A DNA stretch of 64,000 nucleotides from Alligator mississippiensis (GCF_030867095.1 NC_081833.1:72855395-72919394); one strand, 5' to 3'; shown: positions 36,480-47,609, counted from the stretch's first letter. Numbers and translations are program-made. Notes: generated from the letters alone by a model not told the origin.

Positions 36480-38014
36480 CTAGATCCACTGCCTGCTGTC
36501 TAGAGCAATGAAGATCTTGCAGCCAGTCAGCTAGTAACTTCTTGTCATATGGTCTGTCTGTCCATTAGCTGGGCAAGGGTCCAGCTGGGCACACAACTTC
36601 AGACACAAGATACGTGAGCTCTTAGACTTCCTTGGTTAAGGCATTTAAGATCGGCCTCCAAAGGGGCTGCGAGACAAATTAAATGAATCCCTTTTTCTGT
36701 AATGGTCTCCATCAGGACTTCCATCTCCCATTCTTCTCTGGAGGCTTTGCATGCACCCTTTCACAGCGGTCTGCTCCAGAGATGCATCCATCCATTTGCA
36801 CTGCTGGGTGGCTCATGCTTCACAAGCCTTCTTTTGTAGATAGATGAATGACAGGACCATTGATCCAGGGTCTTCACCCACAGTGAAGCCAATACTGAAA
36901 GCTTTGGACGAGGGCCCAAAATATCAGGAGGCATCTGGCCAATTTTGCAATCCTGACTCTAAGGAGAAACTGCCTTCTTGACCCCTGCTCAGTTTGCATC
37001 TTGAAGCATGACATTTAAATTAAACTAACATGAGCCAGCCTCATTACCTATATTGCTAACGGTCAATTGATCTGGCCTTTGAAATAGAGCTTTTAAGGTT
37101 CAAAGATGGGCTGCAGCACCGATTCTCAGCCCCGACTCCAATGTACAATTTGACAGACCTTATGTGCTATGCAGGTGGATGGGCATGCGGAGAGGTCGCA
37201 CCTACCAGCTCATTAGGCCTCTGGTGTGAAAGATAAAGCCATCTGGTCACCATTTGACAGCTTCAATTGTAATGACACCATTTGGCCTATAAATTGCTGT
37301 GAGCCGCTGTTTTCAGCTGCTGTGTTTCAGCCACGCTGCCTCCAGGATAGAAATCGAGTCATCACCCAGACTCCGGGGCTTCTGAAGGTAGCTTGCTTTA
37401 TCTCCTTGGCCTTTTTTCTACCTCTCAAATTTATCTCCATGGGTCTTCATTACAATGGCCAGCGAGGCAGTCATTGCTTAGCATAAATAATCAGGACCGC
37501 TGATAACCACTAACACCTGCTCCGTTGGTTACACCAGGAGAGCAAGGGCATTTCCAGCGAAATTCCACTGGTGCAATATGGAAGTATTTAAAGGAAGACC
37601 CGCCTGATTCAGGGTAGCAGAGATCTGAACCTTTAAATTACAGCCATTCCCAGCCTGACGATAAGTAAATAAACAGTTCACAGCTGCATGGACTAAACAC
37701 AGAAACACATCTATCTCTTCCAGGCGTGATTGCTGAACAAGTAATTAAGTGCGAAACGTGAGCCCTCCATGTCAGTGTGAGATGATAAAGGTCTCCAGTT
37801 GTAAATTAACTGAACTCCAGAGAGCCCTCCGGATTAACCCTTCTGGCACCCTTGGGTGAAAGAGAGAGCTTAAAGCGGCCGAGGTGTTGGCATTGCATAA
37901 ATCCAGGGGAATTTGCATGCAATTATTAATGGAGATTGCCCCAGGGAATATGGCGCTGTTATTTTAACAAATTTCAAACAACAACACGGGAAGTTCCTTC
38001 CTCGCCAGCATCCC
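36480..38014. other. Non-coding stretch without recognised gene
   Basis: No gene or transposon was recognised. Confidence 0.5.
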
Positions 38015-38215
38015 CGGGGAACCAGGGCCCACTGGGTAGGCCACTAGCCTGAGACTCCAGAGACTGGGATTCAGTCTCCTGGCTCTGTCACAGACAGGCT
38101 ATGACCGGTAGCAAATGACTTCAATTCTCTAGGCCTCAGTTTTCCATCCATAAAATGGGGATAGTAGTGCATTCCTCTCTCAGGAGTATTGCAAAGTGCA
38201 TGGGAACTGTGGTTG
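38015..38215 (+). repeat. Near full-length MIR/CORE-SINE
   Basis: A tRNA-like head ('GGGATTCAGTCTCCTGGCTC') is followed by the core ('GACTTCAATTCTCTAGGCC'), 'CTCAGTTTTCCATCCATAAA' with ATGGGGATA, and a tail with 'GCAAAGTGCATGGGAA'. The order and spacing match MIR-type SINEs well. Confidence 0.85.
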
Positions 38216-38352
38216 TGAGACCCACGTAAGGGGGAGACGTATCAGTCACAAGCTGAAACCACTGGAGGGAGATTTTCAATGATCCAATTAACAAACTTTC
38301 TTTGAAATCTTTTAATTGCCCCTATGTTGTAATGAGAAGCCAGGGCTGTTTT

Positions 38353-38440
38353 GTGGTATCTTTTATTGGACAACCTGTATAGTTGGGAGAGAAGCTGGAC
38401 AAGCTTTCAGGCCCATACTACCCTTCCTTAAGTCTGCATC
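38353..38440 (+). repeat. Copy of the TATCTTTTATTAGACC repeat family
   Basis: 'TGGTATCTTTTATTGGACAA' is followed by 'GACAAGCTTTCAGGCCCATA' and 'CCCTTCCTTAAGTCTG', the family's order of blocks. On the minus strand the last part corresponds to the CTGATGA...GAAAGCTTG region seen at 58.3 kb, here diverged. Confidence 0.7.
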
Positions 38441-38629
38441 TTATACATTTCCTGGACCATCCTGGCTATAGCATTCCTTCATCACTATTTTAAAAATTAT
38501 TTAAGAAAAAAAATCATACAAGGAGCTGGAGGCAGAAGTAATTTGTGTAGCTCACTTGTGATATTAAGAGACTTTCCCAGCTCCTGGAGTCATGTGATTA
38601 TGAACGTTTCTCAGCTTTCTTTTCTTAAT

Positions 38630-38796
38630 TCCTAGCCTTTCTGGTTGCCATCAACGTGCAACCCAAGGCCAACCGAACAGCTAACAAAGCAGAAGATAAT
38701 TACAACGAAGCCAGAATGAATGCTTTTGAGATCAGATTTGTTATTTTTGAACTTCTGGGATTGGCAATGCCCAGTACAATTCTACTAATGAGATGA
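38630..38796 (+). other. Acceptor-like site followed by open frame (unsupported exon candidate)
   Basis: A pyrimidine-rich tract ends in 'TTCTTAATTCCTAG' near 38634 and is followed by an open frame of about 54 codons (beginning AFLVAINVQPKANRTANKAE). I do not recognise the peptide and see no matching donor or neighbouring exon. It is most likely chance. Confidence 0.12.
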
Positions 38797-38964
38797 CTGG
38801 CCTTTTTAGTGGAGCATTTTTAGCACTAGAGCAAAATTAATCTTGAAGCGCTGAGTTGGAAGCAGCGTGTAGCTCAAGCTGAGTCAACGTCCCCTCCCCA
38901 CCCCTCCCGCCTCTCCCCCCTGCGAGTCTTTTATTGTGTGTGGAAGCAAACGTGTTCACTGGCT

Positions 38965-39225
38965 CAGTGCCGTAGCAAAGGGGGTGAGCGGGGTGACCAC
39001 CCCAGGCGCCAAAGAGAAGGGGTGCCAACAGGCGCTGCCCAGCTGGGGCAGGGCACGGGATGGAGTCGCGAGCCATTCATTTTGGGGGGCGCTGGGAAGA
39101 GGGGAGGGTGGATCCCACCCCTGTGCACTCCCAGGCAAGCATGGTGGGACGTGTGCCCCCCAGATCTGTGCGTGAGCGACCGCTGCAGCTTGCCCTGGGT
39201 GCCAAACGTCCTTGTTACGGCACTG
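38965..39225. mobile_element. GC-rich hAT-like element (261 bp) with CAGTGCCGTARCAA termini
   Basis: The left end CAGTGCCGTAGCAA and right end TTGTTACGGCACTG are inverted repeats. Flanks CACTGGCT (38957-38964) and CATTGGCT (39226-39233) form an 8-bp target duplication with one difference, as expected for hAT. The interior is very GC-rich and gives several overlapping spurious open frames on both strands. The family is not one I can name. Confidence 0.8.
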
Positions 39226-39623
39226 CATTGGCTTGTTGCTGGCTGGCACATGGGTGCACGGGGCAGTCATGATGCTCGCTACTCCCAGCCTCTCTCTGAG
39301 TGGGGTTTAGCAGGGTCTGTTCTTCGCCCCAACTTGGCCTCTTGGTTGGGACAAGTCCTGTGTAGCTGCATCATGAAGTGGGAGGGAATGAGACCCTTAT
39401 TTTCAGTCACCAATAGTGAGGTGGGGCCTTTAGGTTTCAGATAGACCCAGGAATGATTTGCAACGGTCGTTGGGGCAAACTCCTTCAGGGGACTCGTCAC
39501 GGCCTGTTCTCTTCCTTGCCCACGATGAACCTGACAATGTGTTAAGTGGCAGGGCAAGGATGCTTAGTCTTGCTTTCAGCACCATACCTAGACTCCTGGT
39601 GGTCCCGGGACCCCCTTCGCCAG

Positions 39624-39728
39624 AGATAATAATAATAATTTAAATAATAATGAAGTATTATAATATTATTAATAATTAACAACTGCAATAATTAATTAAT
39701 ATTAATAATAAATTGAATACTAATAAAG
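39624..39728. repeat. (AAT)n-derived AT-rich tract
   Basis: Degenerate AAT/ATT repeats run over about 100 bp. Confidence 0.9.
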
Positions 39729-41502
39729 ATTTCCATTTTCAGGCCCCATTTCTGTCCAGCCTCCCAGTTTGCCCATGCCCATGTCTGGCCCTACTTGCTT
39801 TTTCATGCGGTTTTGGTTTAGCCAAGACTTGTTCTCTCCGCTGTATTTTCTTGAAGACTTTTTCTTTTCCTCTCTCATCCCTTTGAGCTGAGTGGTCATG
39901 CTTTATGGGCTTGCTCCAATGTTGCTTGACGTCCACGACAAGACTCCTAATGAATTCATGCTGCTTGGCATCAGACCCTGAAAGGTCTGGTGCTGATGAC
40001 AATGTGCCACAGGGACATGTATGTGATGGGGCCCATCCTAAACCAACCCAGTCTTTTTAAAAGACGGCTTGCCTCAAGCCTTCCCCCCGATCAGCTTCTT
40101 TCCCATGTCAATTGTGGGAAAAGCAACTGGGGATGCTGTCATAAACAACAGCTTTTCTGATCATCTGGGATGAATTTCTGCTTAGCCTGAACTGGCACAA
40201 TATTGCAAAAGAAATTCCAGTGAAACTTCAGCCCAAGCTTGGACACCTTCCACTAATGGTGACAACTACGCCCCATCAGTAAGAGGCCCTGGAAATTACT
40301 GACAGCCTCTGCAAACTTCAAAACACACAAGCTGTGAAGGAGCAAGACAATTCCCTCCACGTCCCTGGTTCATGGGATCCACCCTTTTGGTTTTGAAAGG
40401 CTATCTTTGTTAGCAGCCTCTCTTGCTGCTGTAGCAAAGAAGTCAGGGTTATTTAAAAGGAGCTGGCTCTAGGTGGGAAGACGAGAAAACAAAAGGAAAT
40501 GGAAATACTGGGACGCGATTTTCCATTAGAAACTTTTTTTTTTTTTTTAAAGAAGAGATTTCATTAAATTTACTGCACTATTTTCTATTTGCTTTTTGGG
40601 TGTGTTATTTTTTCGGAGTTAATTCAGACTAAAACAAAGCCCACTGACTAATTAAGGACAGAAATAGAAATCCACAGATTTGCTTTTCATCAATGCCAAG
40701 TGGTAAATCCTTTAATGCGCGAGGATTTTGCACTATAGCTCTAAATTTCCCATCGGTATTTAGTAATCTGCTGATTGTATTTACTTTAATTCCTTGGTCC
40801 TCAGAGTGTTCATGTAAGGCAGTAACTTACAGTAGCTATAAGTACTGGAGAAACAATATGCTACAGGTTTTTGTTTCATTCATCCTTTTTCCCCACCCTG
40901 TAGTGCTTTATCACTTTCATCAAACCATACCGCCGCAAGACAAATGGCAAAATATTGCATGGTTGTGCCCTTGGGAATTACGTCATTATGGATTCCCTTC
41001 CACTTTGTAGATCATTAAAAGAAACAAGCTGCATTGTTATAAGGATGAACATTTCTCCCAGAACGCAAACTGGGAAGAAAGGGATGAAGGGCAGCCCTGA
41101 GAAAGTCAGGATGATGGCAGTCCTCAGTGCTCTCTGGGTTCTGGAATTGCAAACAGAGCAATTTGGATCAATTTAGAAGTCCTTGATTACGTTCAGACCC
41201 AAGATGGGTTTTGAGAGCTGCACCATTTCCCCCTCCCCCCCGGCCCCTCCGCCTTACTGTCCTATTCCAGTTGAGAACTGGGATGAGATGGGCCTCATCA
41301 TTGTGAGATGGCCTGAATCAAACACCGGGATGGAAAAGCCCACAGTCAAAAGAAGTCTGGATTCTCACCTGATTGAAGCTTTGCTGTGGGGGCTGCCGAA
41401 ATCCTGGTATTTAGGACCCGGACCAAGAACAGGAATTTCAGTACATCAGGAGACCCGTGACATCTCCAGGCTCATTTTGCATACTCCTGGCTTGAATAGT
41501 GT
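39729..41502. other. Non-coding stretch without recognised gene
   Basis: No gene was recognised. A T run lies near 40537-40549. Frames of about 105 codons (40693-41010 and 41183-41509, plus) match nothing I know. Confidence 0.5.
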
Positions 41503-41655
41503 TTCATAGTAGCTAGCTAGGGTCAGGAGGGACCTGAACAGAGCATCCAGCCTGACCCCCAAGACAAAACTGTGGCAGCGGTGGGATATGAACCCACGCC
41601 CACGCAGAGACTGGAGTCTAAATCCAGTAGGTACTGAATAAGCACCTCTGTTTTC
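41503..41655 (-). repeat. tRNA-Leu(UAG)-like sequence joined to a CR1 3' tail (SINE or chimera)
   Basis: Read on the minus strand, the first part carries a perfect 5-bp anticodon stem CTGGA/TCCAG around the loop TTTAGAC, which places anticodon UAG. A long variable arm follows, then a perfect T arm GTGGG-TTCATAT-CCCAC and the acceptor end CGCTGCCA. This is the 3' two thirds of a tRNA-Leu; the acceptor 5' strand and D arm are degenerate. About 12 bases later comes a CR1-type 3' tail, with 'GGGGGTCAGGCTGGATG' then 'CAGGTCCCTCCTGACCC'. A tRNA head plus LINE tail is the known architecture of SINEs mobilised by CR1. The alternative is a tRNA pseudogene beside an unrelated CR1 tail. Confidence 0.7.
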
Positions 41656-42551
41656 AATATGAGTGTCGGTGAAGGCCAAACTCTTAACTTTTCAAAGTTT
41701 TACAGTGGAAACATCTCCGTGCAGTGCAATTGGATGTAGCTCCATTGACTACCATCTATATAATGGAGGATCTGACCCAACTCAAACCATTTTGACATGA
41801 GCAGCTCTGAAGTGCGGGGGACTGCGATTTCCAGCAACCAAATGCTCCTTTTGCCTATGTACAAACTGGAAGATCGCGGAGGCACTAACCTCTAAGCTCA
41901 TAATTGAACGCTTCTGATACTTGAGCGTGCCGAGGGTAAACTCATGCCAAAACCCCATTTTTCCAATACTTTGGGTAAACCAGTTGTGGTTAGCATGACA
42001 AGTCCTTGAAACTTTGGCCAAAAACATCTCAGTAATTTAACCCATCTCCACACAGGCTAAAAGACAGATAGCTCTATGTTCTCCAGTTCATTCTTGCAGA
42101 TTGGAAGTACCGGCATGGTCCTTCGATCGTCATCCCTGAAGCCAATGAAATAGGCCACCGGGCACTGCCAACAGCTGGGTTGACAGTACAAGTGAGTCTG
42201 GAGTGGAGCTCCAGCTCCCTAGCAACTGGAATGACATAAATGCAAGCAGGAAGACCTGTTTACATCACCGAGATAAACCTGTTTCTTTAAAAATAGTAAG
42301 GTCAGTGAGGCCATAAAGCTGTCAGCATGGAAATCACCGCTCAGCTTGTGTTCCACCAGCCAGAGGGACGGACGCTTATCCCAGTAACGGCCAGGGATGG
42401 TGGCAGCATTCACGATGAGGATGACTGCATGCTTGAACAAACAAACCCATGGTCATGTCACAGCCCTTCTATCTTTTGGGCGGGCTATACAATTCTATTT
42501 GTGCCAATGATATTTCCAGGTTAGCTCCTCCTAGAGTCATAAAAACTCTTT

Positions 42552-43277
42552 TTATTTGTTTTTGCTGGCTTTTTTAGATCTCCTGACAGATGAAGGGCCC
42601 ATAAAACCTGACAGCGTCGTGTGTAAAATTCCCGTGCCTTGGAGCCAGGTGAGGAGCAATCGGTCACCATGCAGGCTTCCACATGGTCTCCCCTTGGCCA
42701 GCAGGAGCCTGTTTTCTGACCACTGGGATTGCTGCTCCACTGTTTGTTTGCTGTGCAAAGGATCGCCCCAGTGTGGGAATGACTTACGTGAAGCACAGGC
42801 CAAGAATTGAAGCCCACAGAATCTATTCACCTTTGTGGCCTCGTGAGGGTCTACATAGTCCATTTTTGGGACAGCAGCCCAAAAATTGTATTGTGTTACG
42901 AGCTGCATCTCTGAAAAAGGAAGAAGTTGCATAGGGTTCATATCCTGCTTATATATACAGTAAAATTCTGTTGCTGATACGTTGTCTTTCCATGGGTCAC
43001 ATCCAAAATTGATTTGTGGCCATGCAACAAGTGATGTTAATTCATAATCTGGGAGGATGGGGATGAGACGCACAGATTTTAGGTCCAAACATTTTGGGTC
43101 AAACTGTATAAACCTGATAGCAACTTTGCATGCACAAATATCTATTTTGTTCCTAGACATAGTTTGTGGGTGCAATGTATGAAGCATAAATGTACATATG
43201 TCTAATCTGTATGTGATGCATGCAGGAACACGCCCAGACTCTATTTCATGGCTGTCACGTTGAATTAGATGAAACAA
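42552..43277 (-). CDS. Unidentified 241-codon open frame, longest in the window
   Basis: I do not recognise this frame. It is open for 241 codons on the minus strand and starts with ATG. The predicted peptide has a mixed, globular-looking composition, with segments such as 'KVAIRFIQFDPKCLDLKSVR' and 'YNFWAAVPKMDYVDPHEATK', and a basic, serine-rich C-terminus ending RRSKKASKNK. I see no signal peptide, repeats or catalytic motif. A frame this long is uncommon by chance in 64 kb of this composition, but there is no promoter, splice or homology evidence. It could be a decayed coding exon, part of an old transposon, or chance. Confidence 0.15.
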   Translation of the reverse strand: MFHLIQRDSHEIESGRVPACITYRLDICTFMLHTLHPQTMSRNKIDICACKVAIRFIQFDPKCLDLKSVRLIPILPDYELTSLVAWPQINFGCDPWKDNVSATEFYCIYKQDMNPMQLLPFSEMQLVTQYNFWAAVPKMDYVDPHEATKVNRFCGLQFLACASRKSFPHWGDPLHSKQTVEQQSQWSENRLLLAKGRPCGSLHGDRLLLTWLQGTGILHTTLSGFMGPSSVRRSKKASKNK

Positions 43278-43375
43278 AGAATTCTTAATGGCACTCGTCT
43301 AAAGCCAAAAGCTCAAAGAAAAATTCAGGCTACTTGCAGTATTAAAACAGAAGAAAATGAATGCTTTAACTTCGG

Positions 43376-43500
43376 ATCACAGAATCGTAGAACATGAAGG
43401 GTGGGAGGGAGCTCAGGAGGTCACATCTAGTCCAACCCCTGCTCCAACCAGGACCAGCCCCAACTACATCATGCCAGCCAGGGCTTCATCTAGCTGGTAA
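43376..43500 (-). mobile_element. CR1 LINE 3' end fragment
   Basis: The plus strand shows 'CACAGAATCGTAGAACATGA', 'GGGAGCTCAGGAGGTCAC' and 'CTAGTCCAACCCCTGCTCC', then 'CATGCCAGCCAGGGCTTCAT'. This is the reverse complement of a CR1 tail of the same subfamily as 51265-51820. It is 5'-truncated with no open frame. Confidence 0.9.
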
Positions 43501-44270
43501 AAGAAAGGTGAACCCTTCATGCAAAACGCTGCAGGCTTCCTAAAGTCCTCTCAGCTTCTGGAAAGAAATGAAATCTTGAAATGAACTACCTTTGGCAGAG
43601 TATTGAGTACTGGGAAAACATGACCAGAATATGGACCCATTTACTTTTAGGCTAAATTTCTTTCTTTCTATGGGTTAACTTAACCATGTTGCAATCACTG
43701 TTCAGAAATAAAGCTCACTTGCTTTGTTTCTCTGTAGAAACTCTAGTGAGATAGCTTGTATTTTTACAGGGATTTGGACCAGCCAGTGCTTTGAGAACCC
43801 CTTTCTTGTCTCCCATTCAGTGACTGGGAAAGAGCTGAAAGAACATTGCCACAATAACATACATGTCCCAGCCATGTATTTGTTGTGCAGGTGACATGTT
43901 TTAGCCATCCTTTGGCATGCTCAATAATGCCCTTACTCCAAATACATTATAATTACGATCCCTATTTTTTCCTCTGGTGCCAAAGTACATGGATGACAAC
44001 AAACCAACTGGGCAAAAAGCAAAACCAACACCACTTCCACTCTTACAACGCCATAGAGTTGGCACATGCCCTTGATCTGTGGGACAGGATAAAATAATAA
44101 TTCATCAGAACCTTCACCCACAATTTGGGCCAAACTTTTTCTTGGTAGTTTTAAAGGGACAGTTCTTTAAATATTTGTTATGCTGTATGCGCATGCTGAC
44201 TTTGGTTGGGACAAGACAGATTGTTCCCGTTGTGTCTCTCTTTCTCTCTCTCTACACATACACATTATAT
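43501..44270. other. Non-coding stretch without recognised gene
   Basis: No gene or repeat was recognised. Confidence 0.5.

Positions 44271-44271
<1 letters not shown>

Positions 44272-44313
<42 letters not shown>
44272..44313. repeat. (TG)n microsatellite
   Basis: About 20 uninterrupted TG units, preceded by a TC-rich tract. Confidence 0.95.
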
Positions 44314-44314
<1 letters not shown>

Positions 44315-44357
44315 AGAGAGAATAGGCTTTCCCTCTGTACTTTATATTCTCTAAACA

Positions 44358-44606
44358 TATATCCATATCTATAGATATCGATATAGATATCTATCTATAT
44401 CTATCTATATCAATATAGATATAGAGATAAATCTAGATCGATCTATCTATCTATCTAAAGAGATAAATCTAGATCTTTCTATCTATCTATCTACAGAGAT
44501 ATCTCTATCTAACTATATCTATCTAGCGAGATCTTGCGAGAGAGAGAGAGATCTCTCTAGATCTCGGTAGATAGATATAGGTAGATATCCATATCTATAT
44601 ACACAC

Positions 44607-44672
<66 letters not shown>
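44358..44672. repeat. TATC/GATA microsatellite complex with opposed arms
   Basis: The left part is built from TATC words (about 44358-44520). A short GA/TC palindromic stretch around GAGAGAGAGATCTCTCT follows near 44540-44560, and the right part is about 16 perfect GATA units (44607-44672). TATC on the left and GATA on the right are complementary, so the region could form a long imperfect hairpin. Confidence 0.95.
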
Positions 44673-46874
44673 CTAATACAGGGGAGAAGCCTATTCTTGT
44701 AAGAATTCCAGCCCCAATGAATGTTTGAATAAGACTCTACATTTGTGAACACTTCTCTAAATTGAGTTGTGTGTCCACAGTTTGCCCATCTCCTGGTCCC
44801 TATTATCCATTTGTTGGAATCAGTTGTATTAACTCTCCATAGATGAAGGAAGTGAAGGGAGTTTATTGGATAGGTTGTCTTTTTTGGTTTTATTGACAGA
44901 CTCTGGTATGCTTATTTGAAGACAAGCCAGGATTTGAAACTAGCTAGAGAATCAAAGTTGGAACCTTTCAAGACAAGATTTCAAAGCCTGGAGGTGTTCA
45001 CAGCAGGATTTTGGTCCTGCCCCATGTCTATATTCAGCTCTCATTCTGGAAGTATAAAACATTAAACCCAGTATTGGCCTAATTCTCCTCCCACTGAGAT
45101 AAAGAGCATTTTCTCCTTTGACTTCAACAGGAACAAGGCTAGGCCAATGCTGAATATTTCTGGCCACCTTAAATGTACTGGGACCCAGGAAACTGGACAA
45201 CCTTCTTTTGATTTATTATCTTTCCTGGGCTCTGTCTCAAAATCCTTCTCAAGGTCTTTACAGTTCATCCTAAGTCAGCAGTCGTGTGGTTTTGGCAGAC
45301 ACCAGACGCAAGATGGAAAGACGAAGAAGCTAGCAATGTTTGCCTGAAGCACAGCATTCATGAAGAGGTGTCGGTCCTTCTGGGGAAGAGGTCGCGGGAG
45401 TCCTGCTGACTCACTGAGGCAGCTGGCTTATTAGGCCATCCACACACGAGGGATACGGGAGTGGTTCTGTAGCAAGAGGAGACCGAGAATGTGGGCCTGG
45501 CAACTCAAGGAAAGGAGCCCTTGGAGCAGCACAAGATGAATTTTGTTATTTTATGGGTAATTTCTGTGATAATAAAGCCACACCTCAGTAGCCGGGCACA
45601 TTTGAACAACACATACTTTGTATTCGAGAACAGGTCGGGAACAGAACCAGCTCCCAATGGACAGATCTGCAGTGTTGGCTGGGAGAGGGTGGAATAGGTT
45701 ACATTTATAGATCAGCCATAGCTATTCCCTGCAGGGCTGCAAAAACATTGCACAAAGTCCCTTGCCATGGGATGTTGTAAGGATTGTCTAGAATTCATGT
45801 TTGTGTCTTATTTTAATCAATGTATATTTTGGGTTGCTTTACAGCAAATCACTCGATGAGGTTCCAGGACTCTCCCAGGGTTGGACAAGGGGAATGAAAC
45901 GCAGCGATCATTCATGTGGGTCATTATTCTCCGTGTTAGAAACAAGCCAGGCCTATTTTAAATCCTTTTATTTTGACTTGGGTGATAGGAATATCTTTTG
46001 GCTTGTCCGGTTTGGAAAAGTCGAAATGTTTGTGTTACAAAGCAGATGTAATACTGCTCCTTCAAGGTGCTAAATTTGTGCTGAGTGGTCCAAAACACAA
46101 CTGCATCTGGCTGTCTGGTGTCTGCTACTAAAAATAAAAAAAAAAAGTGTCCTAAATTCCAGACAACCTCTTGGGTTTAGACATAAAACTCATTAATCCT
46201 GCATTTGAATTTAATATTTGAAATTTTATCCTAATCTTTTTTTTTTCTTCCACATGAATTAACTTTGGAAAACCTGGAAAGAAACATCAGGGGGTTTGGG
46301 GGTGTTTTTTTGGTTTTTTTTTAGAGGGAACATTCTTAACAAAGGGGTATAAAATTAAACTAGATTTGACCTCTGCCTTTAGCAGATTTTCCACCTGGTC
46401 TGTGCAGGAAATAGACTTCTCTATAGCAGTTCTTTCATAAGGAATAACATACATGAGCCTGTAAGTGACAGTTTTTCTTGGGTGGACAACAATGTTAGTT
46501 ACTTTTTATGATTAATTGATAAATGTTTTGATATGGTGCCTGGGCTCCGAGTCAAAAATCACTCAAGTTAGATGATCCAGCACTTAGGGGAAGCCGAGCC
46601 AATTATAGTTCAGGCACAGTGAAAACAATTCTAAAATATTTGAGCATAAAAATGCACATAGTTGTTAAGGAATCTTGCACGTGGGTGTACAGCGGTATCT
46701 TGAATTACATCGACGCGGTGGCCAATTTCTCAAGGAATGCAGGGATGTGCAGGGATTTGAGACATCTTCTTAAGTATTTCAAAAGACCCGGGAAGACAGA
46801 AGGATCAGGATCCCAGGGACTCCTGAAGCTGTAGTTGCTCATGGGCAAGAAGCGTAAATGCTTTTTCAGTCCCT
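44673..46874. other. Non-coding stretch without recognised gene
   Basis: No gene or clear transposon was recognised. T/G-rich tracts lie near 46292-46322. Confidence 0.5.
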
Positions 46875-46995
46875 TGGGCCTCATTGATGGGTTTATAGAC
46901 ATTAGGGCTGGAAGGGACCTCAGGAGATCATCAGTCCAGCCCCCCCGCCCAAAGGGCAGGAAGTCAGCTGGGGTCATAGGATCCCAGCAAGATAG
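46875..46995 (-). mobile_element. CR1 LINE 3' end fragment
   Basis: The plus strand shows 'TATAGACATTAGGGCTGGAA', 'GGGACCTCAGGAGATCATC' and 'CAGCTGGGGTCATAGGATCC', the reverse complement of a CR1 tail. The first words match the subfamily at 51821-52012. Confidence 0.88.
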
Positions 46996-47392
46996 ACATC
47001 CAGATGTCTCTTAGCTCCTTGGTGGAGATTTTGATTTGCTCTCTTTCCAGAAACACTCTTCTCTTGACTTTCTGGAGATCATCCCCTGGCCTTCTCTATT
47101 TGATCTCGCCCTTTTTTCTTCCATATAAAGCTCCTACCTTCTCCCCATACCTGCCTCCTTGCTCAAGGCTCCACTGCCTTCTCAGAAGGTGATGCTCAGT
47201 GCATGGTATCATGACATGTAGGACTATGTCTTGGGACATAGGTTTACCATGGGCAAGATGATCACTCAGCCTGCGAAACCTGCTCTGCGCATGGGGTGCC
47301 AGCCAGAAATATAGCTACACATTTTGCCAACCTGTCATAGGTTGTAATGGGCACAGGCCCAGCTCGGTCTTGCTGGAAAGAGCGGTCTAGGT

Positions 47393-47601
47393 CAGGGGTT
47401 CCCAAACTCTGACAGATTGCACACCACCAATTTAAAACTATACAACCTTAAGTACCACCAGCACATTTTTCAGTTCAACCTTAAGGACCACCAGCAAATG
47501 TTTGTCATATAGAGTAATGATAATACATCTGTTAACTCGTACCACTGACAGCTCATCTGCGTACCACTGGTGGTGCCCATACCACTGATCGGGACCCACT
47601 A
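47393..47601. mobile_element. Non-autonomous hAT element (209 bp)
   Basis: The left end is CAGGGGTTCCCAAACTC and the right end, reversed, is TAGTGGGTCCCGATC, a diverged terminal inverted repeat. The flanks GTCTAGGT (47385-47392) and GTCTAGAT (47602-47609) are a near-perfect 8-bp target duplication. The interior holds short direct repeats of 'ACCTTAAGTACCACCAGCA'. There is no coding capacity. Confidence 0.8.
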
Positions 47602-47609
47602 GTCTAGAT

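Noticed and set aside
38938-39444. 168-codon plus-strand frame and overlapping frames on both strands
   Set aside because: They lie over the GC-rich hAT-like element, where stops are rare in all frames; overlapping antisense frames indicate composition, not coding.
41574-41655. Functional tRNA-Leu gene
   Set aside because: The anticodon and T arms are intact, but the acceptor 5' strand and D arm are degenerate and the T loop has changed from TTCGAAT to TTCATAT; better read as a SINE head or pseudogene.
44167-44752. Frames with (HT)n and (SIYL)n peptides
   Set aside because: Translations of TG and GATA microsatellites.
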